Below are positions 1 through 8,211 of a stretch of 64,000 bases of DNA, piece by piece; position 1 is the first letter of the stretch, and every line of letters starts with the position of its first letter. A program made the position numbers and the translations under genes. Below the pieces are notes generated by a model. That model saw only the letters and a list, made by a program, of their open reading frames with translations, did not search any database and was not told the DNA's origin. Location of the stretch: positions 2,108,001 to 2,172,000 of the forward strand of contig CP110830.1 of the NCBI GenBank assembly GCA_026239495.1, in the 5' to 3' direction. Source of the DNA: Spiroplasma phoeniceum (GTDB taxonomy: Bacteria; Bacillota_I; Bacilli_A; Mycoplasmatales; Mycoplasmataceae).

Positions 1-1245
1 TGTTCATATAGAATTTAAACGGTTCAGGAGCCAAAACAAACTGTTCTGCTTTGATTAAAGTTGTCATAAAGACAATAGGGACATATTTAGGATTTTTATA
101 ATATATTGTTAAAGCAACTTCACCCGCAACTGATAAAGGAATAATTTTTACTGCTAAAAAAACATCATAACCATAAGCAAAAGGTAATAATTGGCCTTTT
201 TTAATAGCCTTAGTTTCAAATTTAGACAATATTTTTTTAGTTTTATCAGTAATTTTATTAATTACTTTTTGTTTAATAGTAATTATTTGTTTTTCAATTG
301 GGGCTAATAATTTTTTAGTTACTTTTTGAATATAAAAATTTGGATTTAAATAATTTAAGACTTTGTTTAATTTAATTGGTGTTTTATGTAAAATATTTAA
401 TAATTTATTATTATATATTTTACTGCCCCTCATTAAATTAGCATTTAATAGTAGATTTTACCAACACCTTTTTTATGAAGATTAGTCATAATGTTGTATC
501 ACTCATTAGTATTAATTTTACTTATTTTATCAATATTTAATCCATATTCAGACAATCATTTATTAGCATTTTTTTCATTCACGCGTGGTATTTTTTGAAC
601 TAATTTAGGACTTATTTTTTGAATATTTTTCTCAATTTTTAATAAATTATTAATTGTTTCTAAATTAGAAACTTTAAAACCTTTATAAAAATCATTTCGG
701 GCTAATTTTCCAATTGTATATAATAAAGTTTCATTATTAGCCTGCTTTGTAAAATCAAATATTAATTTAGAAGATAAAATCTTTTTACCTGTAACTTGCC
801 TTACAACATCTTCTAAATTATTAGCAGTTATTACACCTAATTTTTCAAGTAGTTTAGTTTCTTTTGCTAATTTTAAAATTCTAGTTGTTCGAACAGCACG
901 CGTTAATTTACCAATTCCACCAATTGCTGGTAAAAAATTTAAGGCGGTACTTTTTGATGTTACTTCTGATGTTAATTTATCATATATTTGATTTACGGCA
1001 AAATCGGTTGCTGTTTCTACTCCAAACGAGATAACTGCTGCGGCAAAATTAGATAATCCCGCACCAAGACCAACAGCCGAAGCAATACCACCAGTTAAAA
1101 CTGATAAACCAAGAGCTAAAACTTGAATTCCTAAAAATTCTAATAACTGTAAACCAAAATTTTTTTCTTGTTGTTGGATTGACAATCTAGTTGGATTTTT
1201 TTTAACAGCATAAATAAGGGCTGTTTTAGATGTTCCAATTGGCAT
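1..1245 (-). pseudogene. Prophage copy 1: membrane-active virion-like protein, frameshifted and cut by window edge
   Basis: This is the homologue of the intact 531-aa gene at 48931-50526 and begins MPIGTSKTAL. A Gly/Ala-rich hydrophobic stretch (about residues 38-70) could cross or insert into a membrane. Reading passes one TGA (Trp) near 556. Around 455 one base is missing relative to the intact copy, so translation ends at a TAA at 445-447. Homology continues in another frame to base 1 and beyond. A TTG at 1257 is an alternative start. The gene follows the capsid gene, so an internal virion or DNA-ejection role is plausible. That role is inference only. Confidence 0.75.
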
Positions 1246-1284
1246 ATCATTTATCAAACGAAAAAGTACTATTTTTTAGTACTA

Positions 1285-2512
1285 TTAAGAATTTTTAATT
1301 TTAACATCAATCGAATTTGTTTGACCAGTAGCGTTGTTTTTACCTTCAATTTGAACTGCAACTGTTTTATCATTTGTAATATTAATTGGTCAATCAACAC
1401 CAGCACTTTCAATAAAGTAATCAAAATCACTTTCAGTTAAAGAACTATTTACTGCTTTTACTGCTTTTAAAACAACATATTTAAATTGTGGTTTTAACTG
1501 TTCGGCCGTTGCTTTTGTTGGGTCTGCAACATGAATAATTGGTTTATCTAATTTATTAATTTTACTAATATCAATTTTTGAAACAATATGTTTAATAATT
1601 CCTTTTGGTTCAACCACTGCTCCACCTAAATATAAAACTCTTTCCATAATCAAAGTATTACCCATACCAGTACCTAACGCAGCAGCACCAACTCTTAACG
1701 GAGTATGATCTTTTTTGCGTAAAATAAGAGGGTCATATTTTTTGCTAAACTTAAAGGCAATTGCATTAACACCATCTGGTAATAATTCAATTGTTCCTTC
1801 TGAACCATCTTTATTAATAATTGGTAATTTTTTAGGAACCATATAGTATGTTGTTTCTTCAACAGTTTTCATTGCTCCACTTGTTGTGATTACACTATTT
1901 ATTTGGTCGTTTGCTCCAAGTTGTAACTGTAATTTATTACGAATTCCACGAATAAAATCAGCCGAACCTAAAATAATTGTTTCTGATGGAGTAAAGCCGT
2001 TTTCATATATTTTATCCATAATTTCATCATGAATTTGTAAAGCATTTGTATCATCTGCTTTTTTTGCCTTGAATAGTTGTAACTGTTCCTTTATTAATAA
2101 TTTCTAAAATTTTATTGCGTTTATAAGCAACCTCAGTATCCATTGCTTGCTCAATATCGGCTGCTCAAAGATTAGGATTAAAATCACTTTCTATGGGATC
2201 TAATTTACGAGCAAAAGTTAAAATTGTATCTAATTCAACAATTCCATCTTCAAATTCTACTGTTGAATATTTTAGAAGATTATCATCGGTATTAAATACT
2301 TGTCCATCTTTTCCCAAACCTTCATTATATTTAATATTTTTCTTTCTTTTATATGTTAAACCAAATTTATTTGCTTCTTTTCACGAAAATAAAGCTTCTC
2401 AACTAAATTTTTGTTTATAAGTTTGTAAATATCATTGTTCAAATGTTTCTCGGTCTCGTTTTTTTGCTTGATTAGCAATATCTCCGAAAATTCTTTGTGG
2501 GTTTTGTGCCAT
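1285..2512 (-). pseudogene. Prophage copy 1: major capsid protein, one-base frameshift
   Basis: It aligns end to end with the intact 408-aa capsid gene at 47670-48896. The open span is 1228 nt, not a multiple of three. The extra base is in a T7 run at 2059-2065 (A7 on the coding strand), where the intact copy reads CAAGGACAAAAAGC. Downstream of the shift the product is well conserved (ADFIRGIRNKLQLQ, GTGMGNTLIMERVLYLGG). The gene lies downstream of the scaffold-like gene, which is classic head-module order. An assembly error in a homopolymer cannot be ruled out, but the neighbouring gene carries an independent frameshift, which favours real decay. Confidence 0.85.
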
Positions 2513-2529
2513 AATTTACTTCCTTCTTT

Positions 2530-2988
2530 CTATTTATTAAATACATTTTCTGTATCTAAAATATTGTTTTCTTTGTTTTCTACTTTTGGCACGCCGCCAG
2601 TGTTAACTGTTTGTACCTTAATTAATTCATCATAAACACTTTGCAATTGTGTTTTAATGATTTCAATATCATCGCTAATATCATAAGACTTTAATAAAAC
2701 ATTTTTAAAGTCTTCATTATCAGTTAAAGAATTAATAAAGTCAATTACTTCAATTTTTTTTAATTGAATTGTTTGTTGTTCAACTTGTGAAGTTAATTCA
2801 GTATTTTTTGTTTGTAGTTCGTTGATTTGTTGATTACTATTTTCTAAATTACGTGCATTAAATTCTTCAACTTCAGCAGTATTTTCTAAAATAATTTCAG
2901 CAGTTTTAATATCTAAACTACCATCTTCGTTTTTAGTGGGTTCATTATTTTCATCAATAAGAACATATTTTACATTTTTTAATGCCAT
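2530..2988 (-). CDS. Prophage copy 1: scaffold-like coiled-coil protein
   Basis: 152 aa. It has an acidic N-terminal part (KYVLIDENNEP) and then a Gln/Glu-rich coiled coil at about residues 50-85 (NSNQQINELQTKNTELTSQ). It sits immediately upstream of the capsid gene, where phage scaffolding proteins are usually encoded, and its length and composition fit a scaffold. The start at 2988 follows an AGGAGAAAA ribosome binding site. Copies are at 47194-47652 (intact) and 43791-44262 (broken). The scaffold role is inferred from position and coiled coil. Confidence 0.7.
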   Translation of the reverse strand: MALKNVKYVLIDENNEPTKNEDGSLDIKTAEIILENTAEVEEFNARNLENSNQQINELQTKNTELTSQVEQQTIQLKKIEVIDFINSLTDNEDFKNVLLKSYDISDDIEIIKTQLQSVYDELIKVQTVNTGGVPKVENKENNILDTENVFNK

Positions 2989-2999
2989 TGTTTTTTCTC

Positions 3000-3398
3000 C
3001 TATTTTTTAATATTTGTATTTGTTCTTTTTCTAATCGCTTTTTGTATAATTTCAAAACTATCTACTCTAAAAGACAAAAAATAGCGTTTAGTTTTTATAT
3101 TTAACTGATTAAATACTGAGCCTTTAATTTTTATCTCATCATCTTTTTTTAATTTCAAAAACTCAGTTAAAACAGAGGGGTTATATATTGATAATGTTGA
3201 GTAATTTAATCCTTCTCACTGACATTTAGACGAACAAGCATCAACTTCAACGCCACCAGCAACAAGAGCCTTAATTTTTGTTTTAATAGGATTTTCATGT
3301 AATCTAACAGTTAATTCTAACTTATTAACTTTTTTATTTTTTATTTTAGTTTTATTAGTTATTGATTTTTTAGGTAAATTGCTTTTTGTTTGAGACAT
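3000..3398 (-). CDS. Prophage copy 1: OB-fold-like small protein
   Basis: 132 aa, with a basic Lys-rich N-terminus (about 25 residues) followed by alternating short hydrophobic strands: LELTVRLHEN, KIKALVAGGVEVDA, DEIKIKGSVFNQ, KRYFLSFRVDSFEII. The strand order resembles a five-strand OB fold of the SSB type, but no family signature is certain. Its ATG overlaps the stop of the upstream coiled-coil gene by one base (TAATG), so the two are translationally coupled. The intact homologue is at 46781-47182. A single-strand nucleic-acid-binding role is a guess from fold appearance. Confidence 0.55.
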
Positions 3399-3679
3399 TA
3401 TTTAACATCCTTATTAGATAATTTGTCATATTTTGAACTGTCAACTAATATTCAATCGATAGAACCTGTTGAATATGGATTTTTGTAAAAATCTTCTTTA
3501 TATAATTGTTGTTGTTTTAATTCTTCAATTTCACTACCTAAATTTTGATTAAAATTATGTGCCATATCTATTTGTTGTTTAAAACTATTTATTTCTTGCT
3601 CTTTTTCAGCAAGTTCTTTTTTAAGTGTTTCATTTTCTTCTTTAAGTTTGTTAAATTTAATTGATTCTGTTATTGTCAT
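3398..3679 (-). CDS. Prophage copy 1: small coiled-coil protein, absent from copy 3
   Basis: 93 aa. Residues 8-60 are a continuous heptad-like coiled coil (KLKEENETLKKELAEKEQEI). One TGA (Trp) lies near residue 77 (SIDWILVDSS), so standard-code reading would truncate it. The start at 3679 overlaps the stop of the RuvC-like gene (TAATG), and its own stop overlaps the next ATG. Copies 2 and 3 lack this gene and go directly from the RuvC-like gene to the OB-like gene. Function unknown. Confidence 0.6.
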
Positions 3680-3966
3680 TATTTATCACTTCCTTTTTTA
3701 AAAAATATTGTAAATGTTTTCAAGCATCTAATTCGTGCTCTGTCATTTTAATATTTCCTTTATAAATATAATTTTTCTTAACAACTGGTGATTGTAAAAC
3801 ATAATTTAAATTAAATAGATATTTGCATAAAACTTTTAAACCACCAATGAATTTAGGAGTAGATAATGGATTTTTTATTTTTAAACCTTTGTGAAGTTGA
3901 AAATCTTCAATTATTACAATAACTTTATTTAAATAAGAACAAATTTTATTTTTAAACTCATTTAAT

Positions 3967-5035
3967 AGACTTCTTGCGATACCTGGTTTTATTATTAAAA
4001 TATTATTATAAAATATAATTTATGAGGATATTAAATTATGAAATTTGATGAATTTAAAAATATTAATGATAAAGAATGATTAAGATTAACAGGAATAAAA
4101 CAAGATATTTTTAATAAAATGTTAGATATTTTACAAGTAGCTGAAATAGAAAAATTTAAAAAAGGTGGCAAAGCTAATAAATTATCACTAGAAAATCGAT
4201 TATTGATGACTTTATCGTATTGACGAGAATATCGAACTTATTTTCATCTTGGAAAAAATTTCGGAATTAGTGAAGCTAATTGTTATCGCAATATCAAGTG
4301 AATTGAAGATATTTTAATTAAACACCCTGATTTTCAGCAAGTTGCTGGTAAAAAAGCACTAATAAATGATTATTTTAATGATAAAACTATTATTATTGAT
4401 GTTACCGAAACCCCAATCCAACGCCCAAAAAAAGACAAAAACAATCTTATTCTGGTAAAAAGAAAAAACACACTATTAAAACACAAGTAATTATCGAACA
4501 AGAAACCAAAAAAAATTATTGCAACAAGTTTTTCGCTTGGAAAAAAATGATTATGCTTTATTTAAAAAATCAAAAATCGCAATTTTAAAAAATACCAAAT
4601 TAATAGTTGATAGTGGTTATCAAGGAATACAAAAAATTCACAATAATGTTATAATGCCCACAAAGAAAACTAAGAAAAAACATTTAAATAAAGAACAAAA
4701 ACAACATAATAGACTAGTTTCAAAAATAAGAATTATTATTGAAAATATTTTTGCTATTCTTAAAAAATTTAAAATTATTACAGAAAAATATAGAAATCGT
4801 AGAAAACGATTTAGTTTAAGATTTAATTTAATTGCTTCAATTTATAATTTACAATTATTATAGTTATCATAAAAGATTTATTTAAAATTAACGAATTTGA
4901 ATAATAAAATAATTTTTCGTTGTGGCAAAATATTAAATTTTTAAATAAAAGACATAATTAATTAAAATTATAATTTTATATTAACCCCTTTTTACAAATA
5001 TTTGAAATTATTTTAATGGGTTATGCAAGAAGTCT
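3967..5035 (+). mobile_element. IS5-family element, subtype A, copy 1
   Basis: 1069 bp. The perfect 11-bp terminal inverted repeat is AGACTTCTTGC. Target duplication is AAT at 3964-3966 and 5036-5038. Subtype A is recognised by its left end (GCGATACCTGGTTTTATTA) and right end (AATGGGTTATGCAAGAAGTCT). It carries one DDE transposase reading frame. The empty site can be reconstructed from the prophage copy at 46490-46510, which proves the insertion boundaries. Confidence 0.92.
4038..4863 (+). pseudogene. IS5-family transposase of subtype A copy 1
   Basis: DDE transposase with N-terminal HTH (KFDEFKNINDKEW) and core motifs IIIDVTE (first Asp), VDSGYQG (second Asp) and RIIIENIFAILK (Glu). The run CCC-A7-GAC puts the reading one base out relative to the single-frame copy at 18324. 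This could be a programmed -1 frameshift site. A second run (ACC-A8-TT instead of A7) near 4508 adds a further shift, so this copy is probably dead. Confidence 0.8.
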
Positions 5036-5177
5036 AATATTAAATACATATTATTTATTGCTTCTTCTTCATTTTTGGAATTAAAAGTAATATTATTAAT
5101 TATTTTATTTTGTAAAACATTATAAATAATAATACCAGTTTGGCCAATTCCAGCAGGGTCAATTGCAATAATATATT

Positions 5178-5462
5178 TTAATTTATCTGGTTTATTTTTT
5201 TGTCAATTTGTAATATTTTTCATCCATCTGATGCTAAATCTAAAATATCGTTAATTTTGTAATGTTGCATATAAGAAGCAATAATATCTCACTTGTTTTC
5301 AAATAAAATTAAGTACATTTTTGCTCATTCTAAACATTGCAAATCATAATGCTTTTTATGATGTGAAATACGACAATTAATAGGTTGACAATTAACTCAA
5401 TCAAAAGATGTTGTTATTTCATTTCAAGTTTTATTAATATACAAACTTTTATATTCTGTCAT
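5178..5462 (-). CDS. Prophage copy 1: 94-aa protein upstream of the RuvC-like gene
   Basis: 94 aa (MTEYKSLYINKTWNEITTS), with several TGA-Trp codons. It is conserved in all prophage copies (intact at 46070-46354; fused to the RuvC-like gene at 42666; fragment at 33719-34062). It is rich in His, Cys and Tyr around CRISHHKKHYDLQCLEWAK, which could bind a metal, but I recognise no family. The ribosome binding site AAGGAG lies 8-13 bases upstream. Its 3' end overlaps the RuvC-like gene by about 46 bases in another frame. Confidence 0.65.
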
Positions 5463-6048
5463 TATATATACTCCTTAATTTTTTTATTTGTTGATTAAAT
5501 TTCATCATTAATATTATTTGCAGTTACTGGATAGGCACATATCATTAATTCTTGTAATTTATTTTAGTATTTAATTACTTCGCCGCCCGCTTCACTTTGG
5601 GGAGTGAGCGGGGGCGGATAGGATATTTTGATAGAGTTTACCCCCATACGGAAATAAAAAAACAGTTTACCCAGTTATTAATTACGCTTCATCCATCCCT
5701 ACACAACTTTATATAAAGAAAATAACCTTTTGGAGTTCCAACCCTCTTGTTTTTTTTAGTGTCCGATATTGTTTTTTTAGGTTTAACAGTACTCTTTTTA
5801 TGAAAACAAGCCAAAAAACACATGCTCTGACATTTCGCAAGTGATTAATCTTGCCGAGAATTAAAGAAATAAATAGGAATAGTAAATCCAATCGCTTTCA
5901 CACTTTCTTTAAGGCTTCGTGCCATAGATGAGTTATCCATCTTTAAGAATCAAAAAATATTAAGTTTTAAAGATTGAATTTTGGATTAATCGTTAGATAG
6001 TATCTTTATTTTTTTATCTCATTATCTTTTTTGATTCTTTGTTTATTA
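5463..6048. other. Prophage copy 1 leader, no clear gene
   Basis: This stretch is the 5' leader of the prophage on the minus strand and is shared with 42160-42660 and 45578-46069. Closest to the first gene is the end of a decayed short ORF (LQELMICAYPVTANNIN, about 5480-5570), better preserved in copy 4. The conserved block includes ATGGCACGAAGCCTTAAAG (read on minus, near 5925), which could start a 25-26 aa peptide MARSLKESVKAIGF. Part of a 28-bp arm ending GATAGTATCTTTA lies near 5990-6010. The phage terminal repeat itself is missing here. Confidence 0.55.
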
Positions 6049-6051
6049 AAT

Positions 6052-6172
6052 AGACTTCTTGCGATACCTGGTTTTATTATTAAAATATTATTATAAAATA
6101 TAATTTAATATCCTCATAAATTATATTTTATAATAATATTTTAATAATAAAACCAGGTATCGCAAGAAGTCT
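6052..6172. repeat. 121-bp palindrome built from two IS5-A left ends (MITE-like)
   Basis: Two copies of the subtype-A left end (AGACTTCTTGCGATACCTGG and onward) lie head to head, 55 and about 66 bp long, with no transposase. Both outer ends keep the 11-bp AGACTTCTTGC terminus. The unit is flanked by AAT at 6049-6051 and 6173-6175, the duplication size used by the full IS, so it appears to have moved as a unit. The nearly perfect palindrome could fold as a long hairpin. Confidence 0.85.
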
Positions 6173-6180
6173 AATAAAAA

Positions 6181-6210
6181 GCACTTTATTCTTTTTCAAT
6201 AAAGTGCTAC
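6181..6210 (-). terminator. Rho-independent terminator, minus strand
   Basis: A stem pairing GCACTTTATT (6181-6190) with AATAAAGTGC closes on a short loop. On the minus strand it is followed by a T-run. No intact minus-strand gene now lies just to its right, so its gene has been lost. Confidence 0.55.
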
Positions 6211-6265
6211 ATTTGCATTTACAATTTACATATAAAATACTTTAATCAATGAAAGGAATTTTTAT

Positions 6266-6565
6266 ATGTACAGAAATTTTCAAAACAATCAATTATTTAC
6301 AAAAGAAGTAGATGTTATTTTTGCTGATAAAGCAATGTTTAAAACAATTACCGACAAAAACAATATTCAACGCAATTTATTTTCATTTTATGTAAATGAT
6401 GACGGTCAAAATATTAAATGTGTTACTTAAAAAGAAACTGCGGATAATTTAAACAAAGTATTTAATAAAGATATTAAAACAATTGAAATTAAATATCTTC
6501 ACAAAAAGAACAAAAACACTGACGAACTTGAATACAGTGTCAGAGAATTTAATATTATCAATTAA
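6266..6565 (+). pseudogene. Small SSB-like (OB-fold) protein with one nonsense codon
   Basis: 100 codons from ATG 6266 (AAAGGAA ribosome binding site) to TAA 6563, with a single in-frame TAA at 6428-6430 in the sequence CVT*KETADNLNKVF. SSB proteins often have Trp at this place in the strand (xxTWxExAxxL), and Trp is TGA here, so one G-to-A change (TGA to TAA) explains the stop. The rest (IKTIEIKYLHKKN, YSVREFNII) fits an OB fold. Origin may be plectroviral. SSB identity is inferred from pattern only. A perfect 20-bp palindrome follows at 6585-6604. Confidence 0.55.
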
Positions 6566-6738
6566 ATTATGTTATATTAACAACGATGTATTTTAAAATA
6601 CATCACCCTTATAAATTGGGTTTAAATAAAAACACCTTATTAAAATAAGGTACAATGTTTCTTTTAATTGAGAATATGAAATAAAAAACCTTTCTAGGTT
6701 ATTATTAAATATATAAAGCTAGGAGAAACATTTTTTAT

Positions 6739-6822
6739 ATGGCGAAGTGTAAAACTAAAGGGTCAAAAGATCATGATATTGAATTTAAAACTAAAATTAT
6801 TAACGAATATTACGAATATAAT
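6739..6822 (+). pseudogene. IS3-family orfA, 5' fragment
   Basis: 28 codons (MAKCKTKGSKDHDIEFKTKI) nearly identical to the start of the orfA at 39191 on the minus strand. The upstream sequence, including the AGGAGAAACA ribosome binding site and the CAATGTTTCTTTTAA terminus near 6652, also matches. The gene is cut off at 6822 by the IS5-family element that follows. Confidence 0.8.
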
Positions 6823-6965
6823 AGACTTTTTGCATGGCCTATTAAAAAATTGCGAATATTTGTAAAAAGACACTAATAGAAAAATATAATTTTAATTAAT
6901 TATGTTTTTTATTTAAAAATTTAATATTTTGCCACAACAAAAAATGAATTTATTATTTAAATTCT

Positions 6966-7116
6966 GATAGCATTACAAAAGTTGAGGTTTTATAAAAAAT
7001 ATAAATAAAATAATTGGATAAATTTTTAAAAATCCTGATTTATTAGTGTTTTAAATTCATCAATAACATTAAAAAAATACTTTTTATACCAAAACCTCAA
7101 CCCTTTTCTTACTACC
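6966..7116. mobile_element. 151-bp MITE with phage-type termini
   Basis: Ends are GATAGC-N10-TTGAGGTTTT on one side and, inverted, GGTAGT-N10-TTGAGGTTTT on the other. The flanking 8-bp duplication TAAATTCT is exact (6958-6965 and 7117-7124), and deleting the element plus one repeat restores the IS sequence. A copy of the same length lies at 45419-45569 in opposite orientation. The same bipartite terminus and 8-bp duplication bound the 17-kb phage-like element at 45153-62141. No coding capacity. Confidence 0.92.
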
Positions 7117-7143
7117 TAAATTCTTTAATTTTAAATAAATCTT

Positions 7144-7970
7144 CTATACTAACTGCAAATTATAAATTGAAGCAATTAAATTAAATCTTAAACTAAATTG
7201 TTTTCTTCGATTACGATATTTTTTTGTAATAATTTTAAATTTTTTAAGAATAGCAAAAATATTTTCAATAATAATTCTCATTTTTGAAACTATTCTATTA
7301 CGTTGTTTTTGTTCTTTATTTAAATGTTTTTTCTTTGTTTTTTTTGTAGGTATTAGAACATTATTGTGAATTTTTTTAATTCCTTGATAACCACTATCAA
7401 CTATTAATTTGGTATTTTTTAAAATTGAGATTTTTGATTCTTTAAATAAAGCATAATCATGTTTTTTTTCAAGCGAAAAACTTGTTGCAATAATTTTTTT
7501 TGTTTCTTGTTCGATAATTACTTGTGTTTTAATGGTGTGTTTTTTCTTTTTACCAGAATAAGATTTTTTTTGTCTTTTTTTGGCGTTGGATTGGGGTTTC
7601 GGTAACATCAATAATAATATTTTTATCATTAAAATAATCATTTATTAGTGATTTTTTTTACCAGCGAGTTGTTGAAAATCAGAGTTTTTAATTAAAATAT
7701 CTTCAATTCACTTGATGTTGCTATAACAACTAGATTCACTAATATCAAAACTTTTAGCAAGATGAAAATAAGTCCGATATTCTCGTCAATACGATAAAGT
7801 CATCAGTGGCCGATTTTCTAGTAATAATTTATTATTTTTGCCACCTTTTTTAAATTTTTCTATTTCAGCTACTTATAAAATATTTAACATTTTATTAAAA
7901 GTAGCTTTTTTGCTCCGATTAATCGCAATAATTCTTTATCATTAATAAAATTAAATTTATCAAATTTCAT
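7144..7970 (-). pseudogene. IS5-family transposase, subtype B copy 1
   Basis: From MKFDKFNFINDKE at 7970 to a TAG at 7144. Motifs VDSGYQG and RIIIENIFAILK are present. The A-run region reads CGCC-A7 (one C missing relative to CGCCC-A7), which changes frame. Other small indels occur near 7880-7920. Not a functional single frame. Confidence 0.8.
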
Positions 7971-8164
7971 AATTTTAATCTCCTATAATTTCTATTTTAA
8001 TTTAAAAATATTTTATAGGAATTTTAAAATAATTAGATTAGGTTATGCAAGAAGTCTAATAAAAAAATAAAATAGTTACTTAAATTTATTGTTTTTTTTT
8101 ACAGAAAATAATGTCTTATAACAAAAAGTCTAGTTAAAATGCAACAATTTTCCAGTTTTCGGTA

Positions 8165-8170
8165 TATAAT
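8165..8170 (+). promoter_or_regulatory. -10 box for ptsI
   Basis: A perfect TATAAT lies 41 bases before the ptsI ATG. No good -35 hexamer is visible at the proper distance. The box lies beyond the IS5-B end at 8057, so the IS did not remove it. Confidence 0.55.
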
Positions 8171-8211
8171 AAAAATAGTTTTATTAGAAAGAGAAGTGAG
8201 GATTTTTTATT

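Larger units (their letters stand above)
3679..5223 (-). pseudogene. Prophage copy 1: RuvC-like nuclease interrupted by an IS
   Basis: The two halves (5036-5223 and 3679-3966) together match the intact 163-aa gene at 46309-46800. The N-terminal half carries the RNase H-fold first strand IAIDPAGIGQTGI with its catalytic-type Asp. The C-terminal half ends MTEHELDAWKHLQYF. The IS at 3967-5035 inserted in the middle with an AAT duplication. The start at 5223 (MKNITNWQ) overlaps the end of the upstream 94-aa gene. Confidence 0.75.
6823..8057 (-). mobile_element. IS5-family element, subtype B, copy 1 (with a MITE inside)
   Basis: Full length with termini AGACTT...AAGTCT and AAT duplications at 6820-6822 and 8058-8060. 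Subtype B has a different left end (AGACTTCTTGCATAACCTAA) and spacer from subtype A, though the transposases are close. It inserted into the IS3-family orfA fragment. A 151-bp MITE (6966-7116) later inserted into its non-coding 3' end. The right terminus has drifted (GACTTTTTGCATGGCC), so transposition from this copy is doubtful. Confidence 0.9.

Noticed and set aside
5709-5891. 60-codon ORF on the minus strand in the prophage leader
   Set aside because: The frame is not kept in copies 2 and 3; it is leader DNA with indels rather than a conserved gene.
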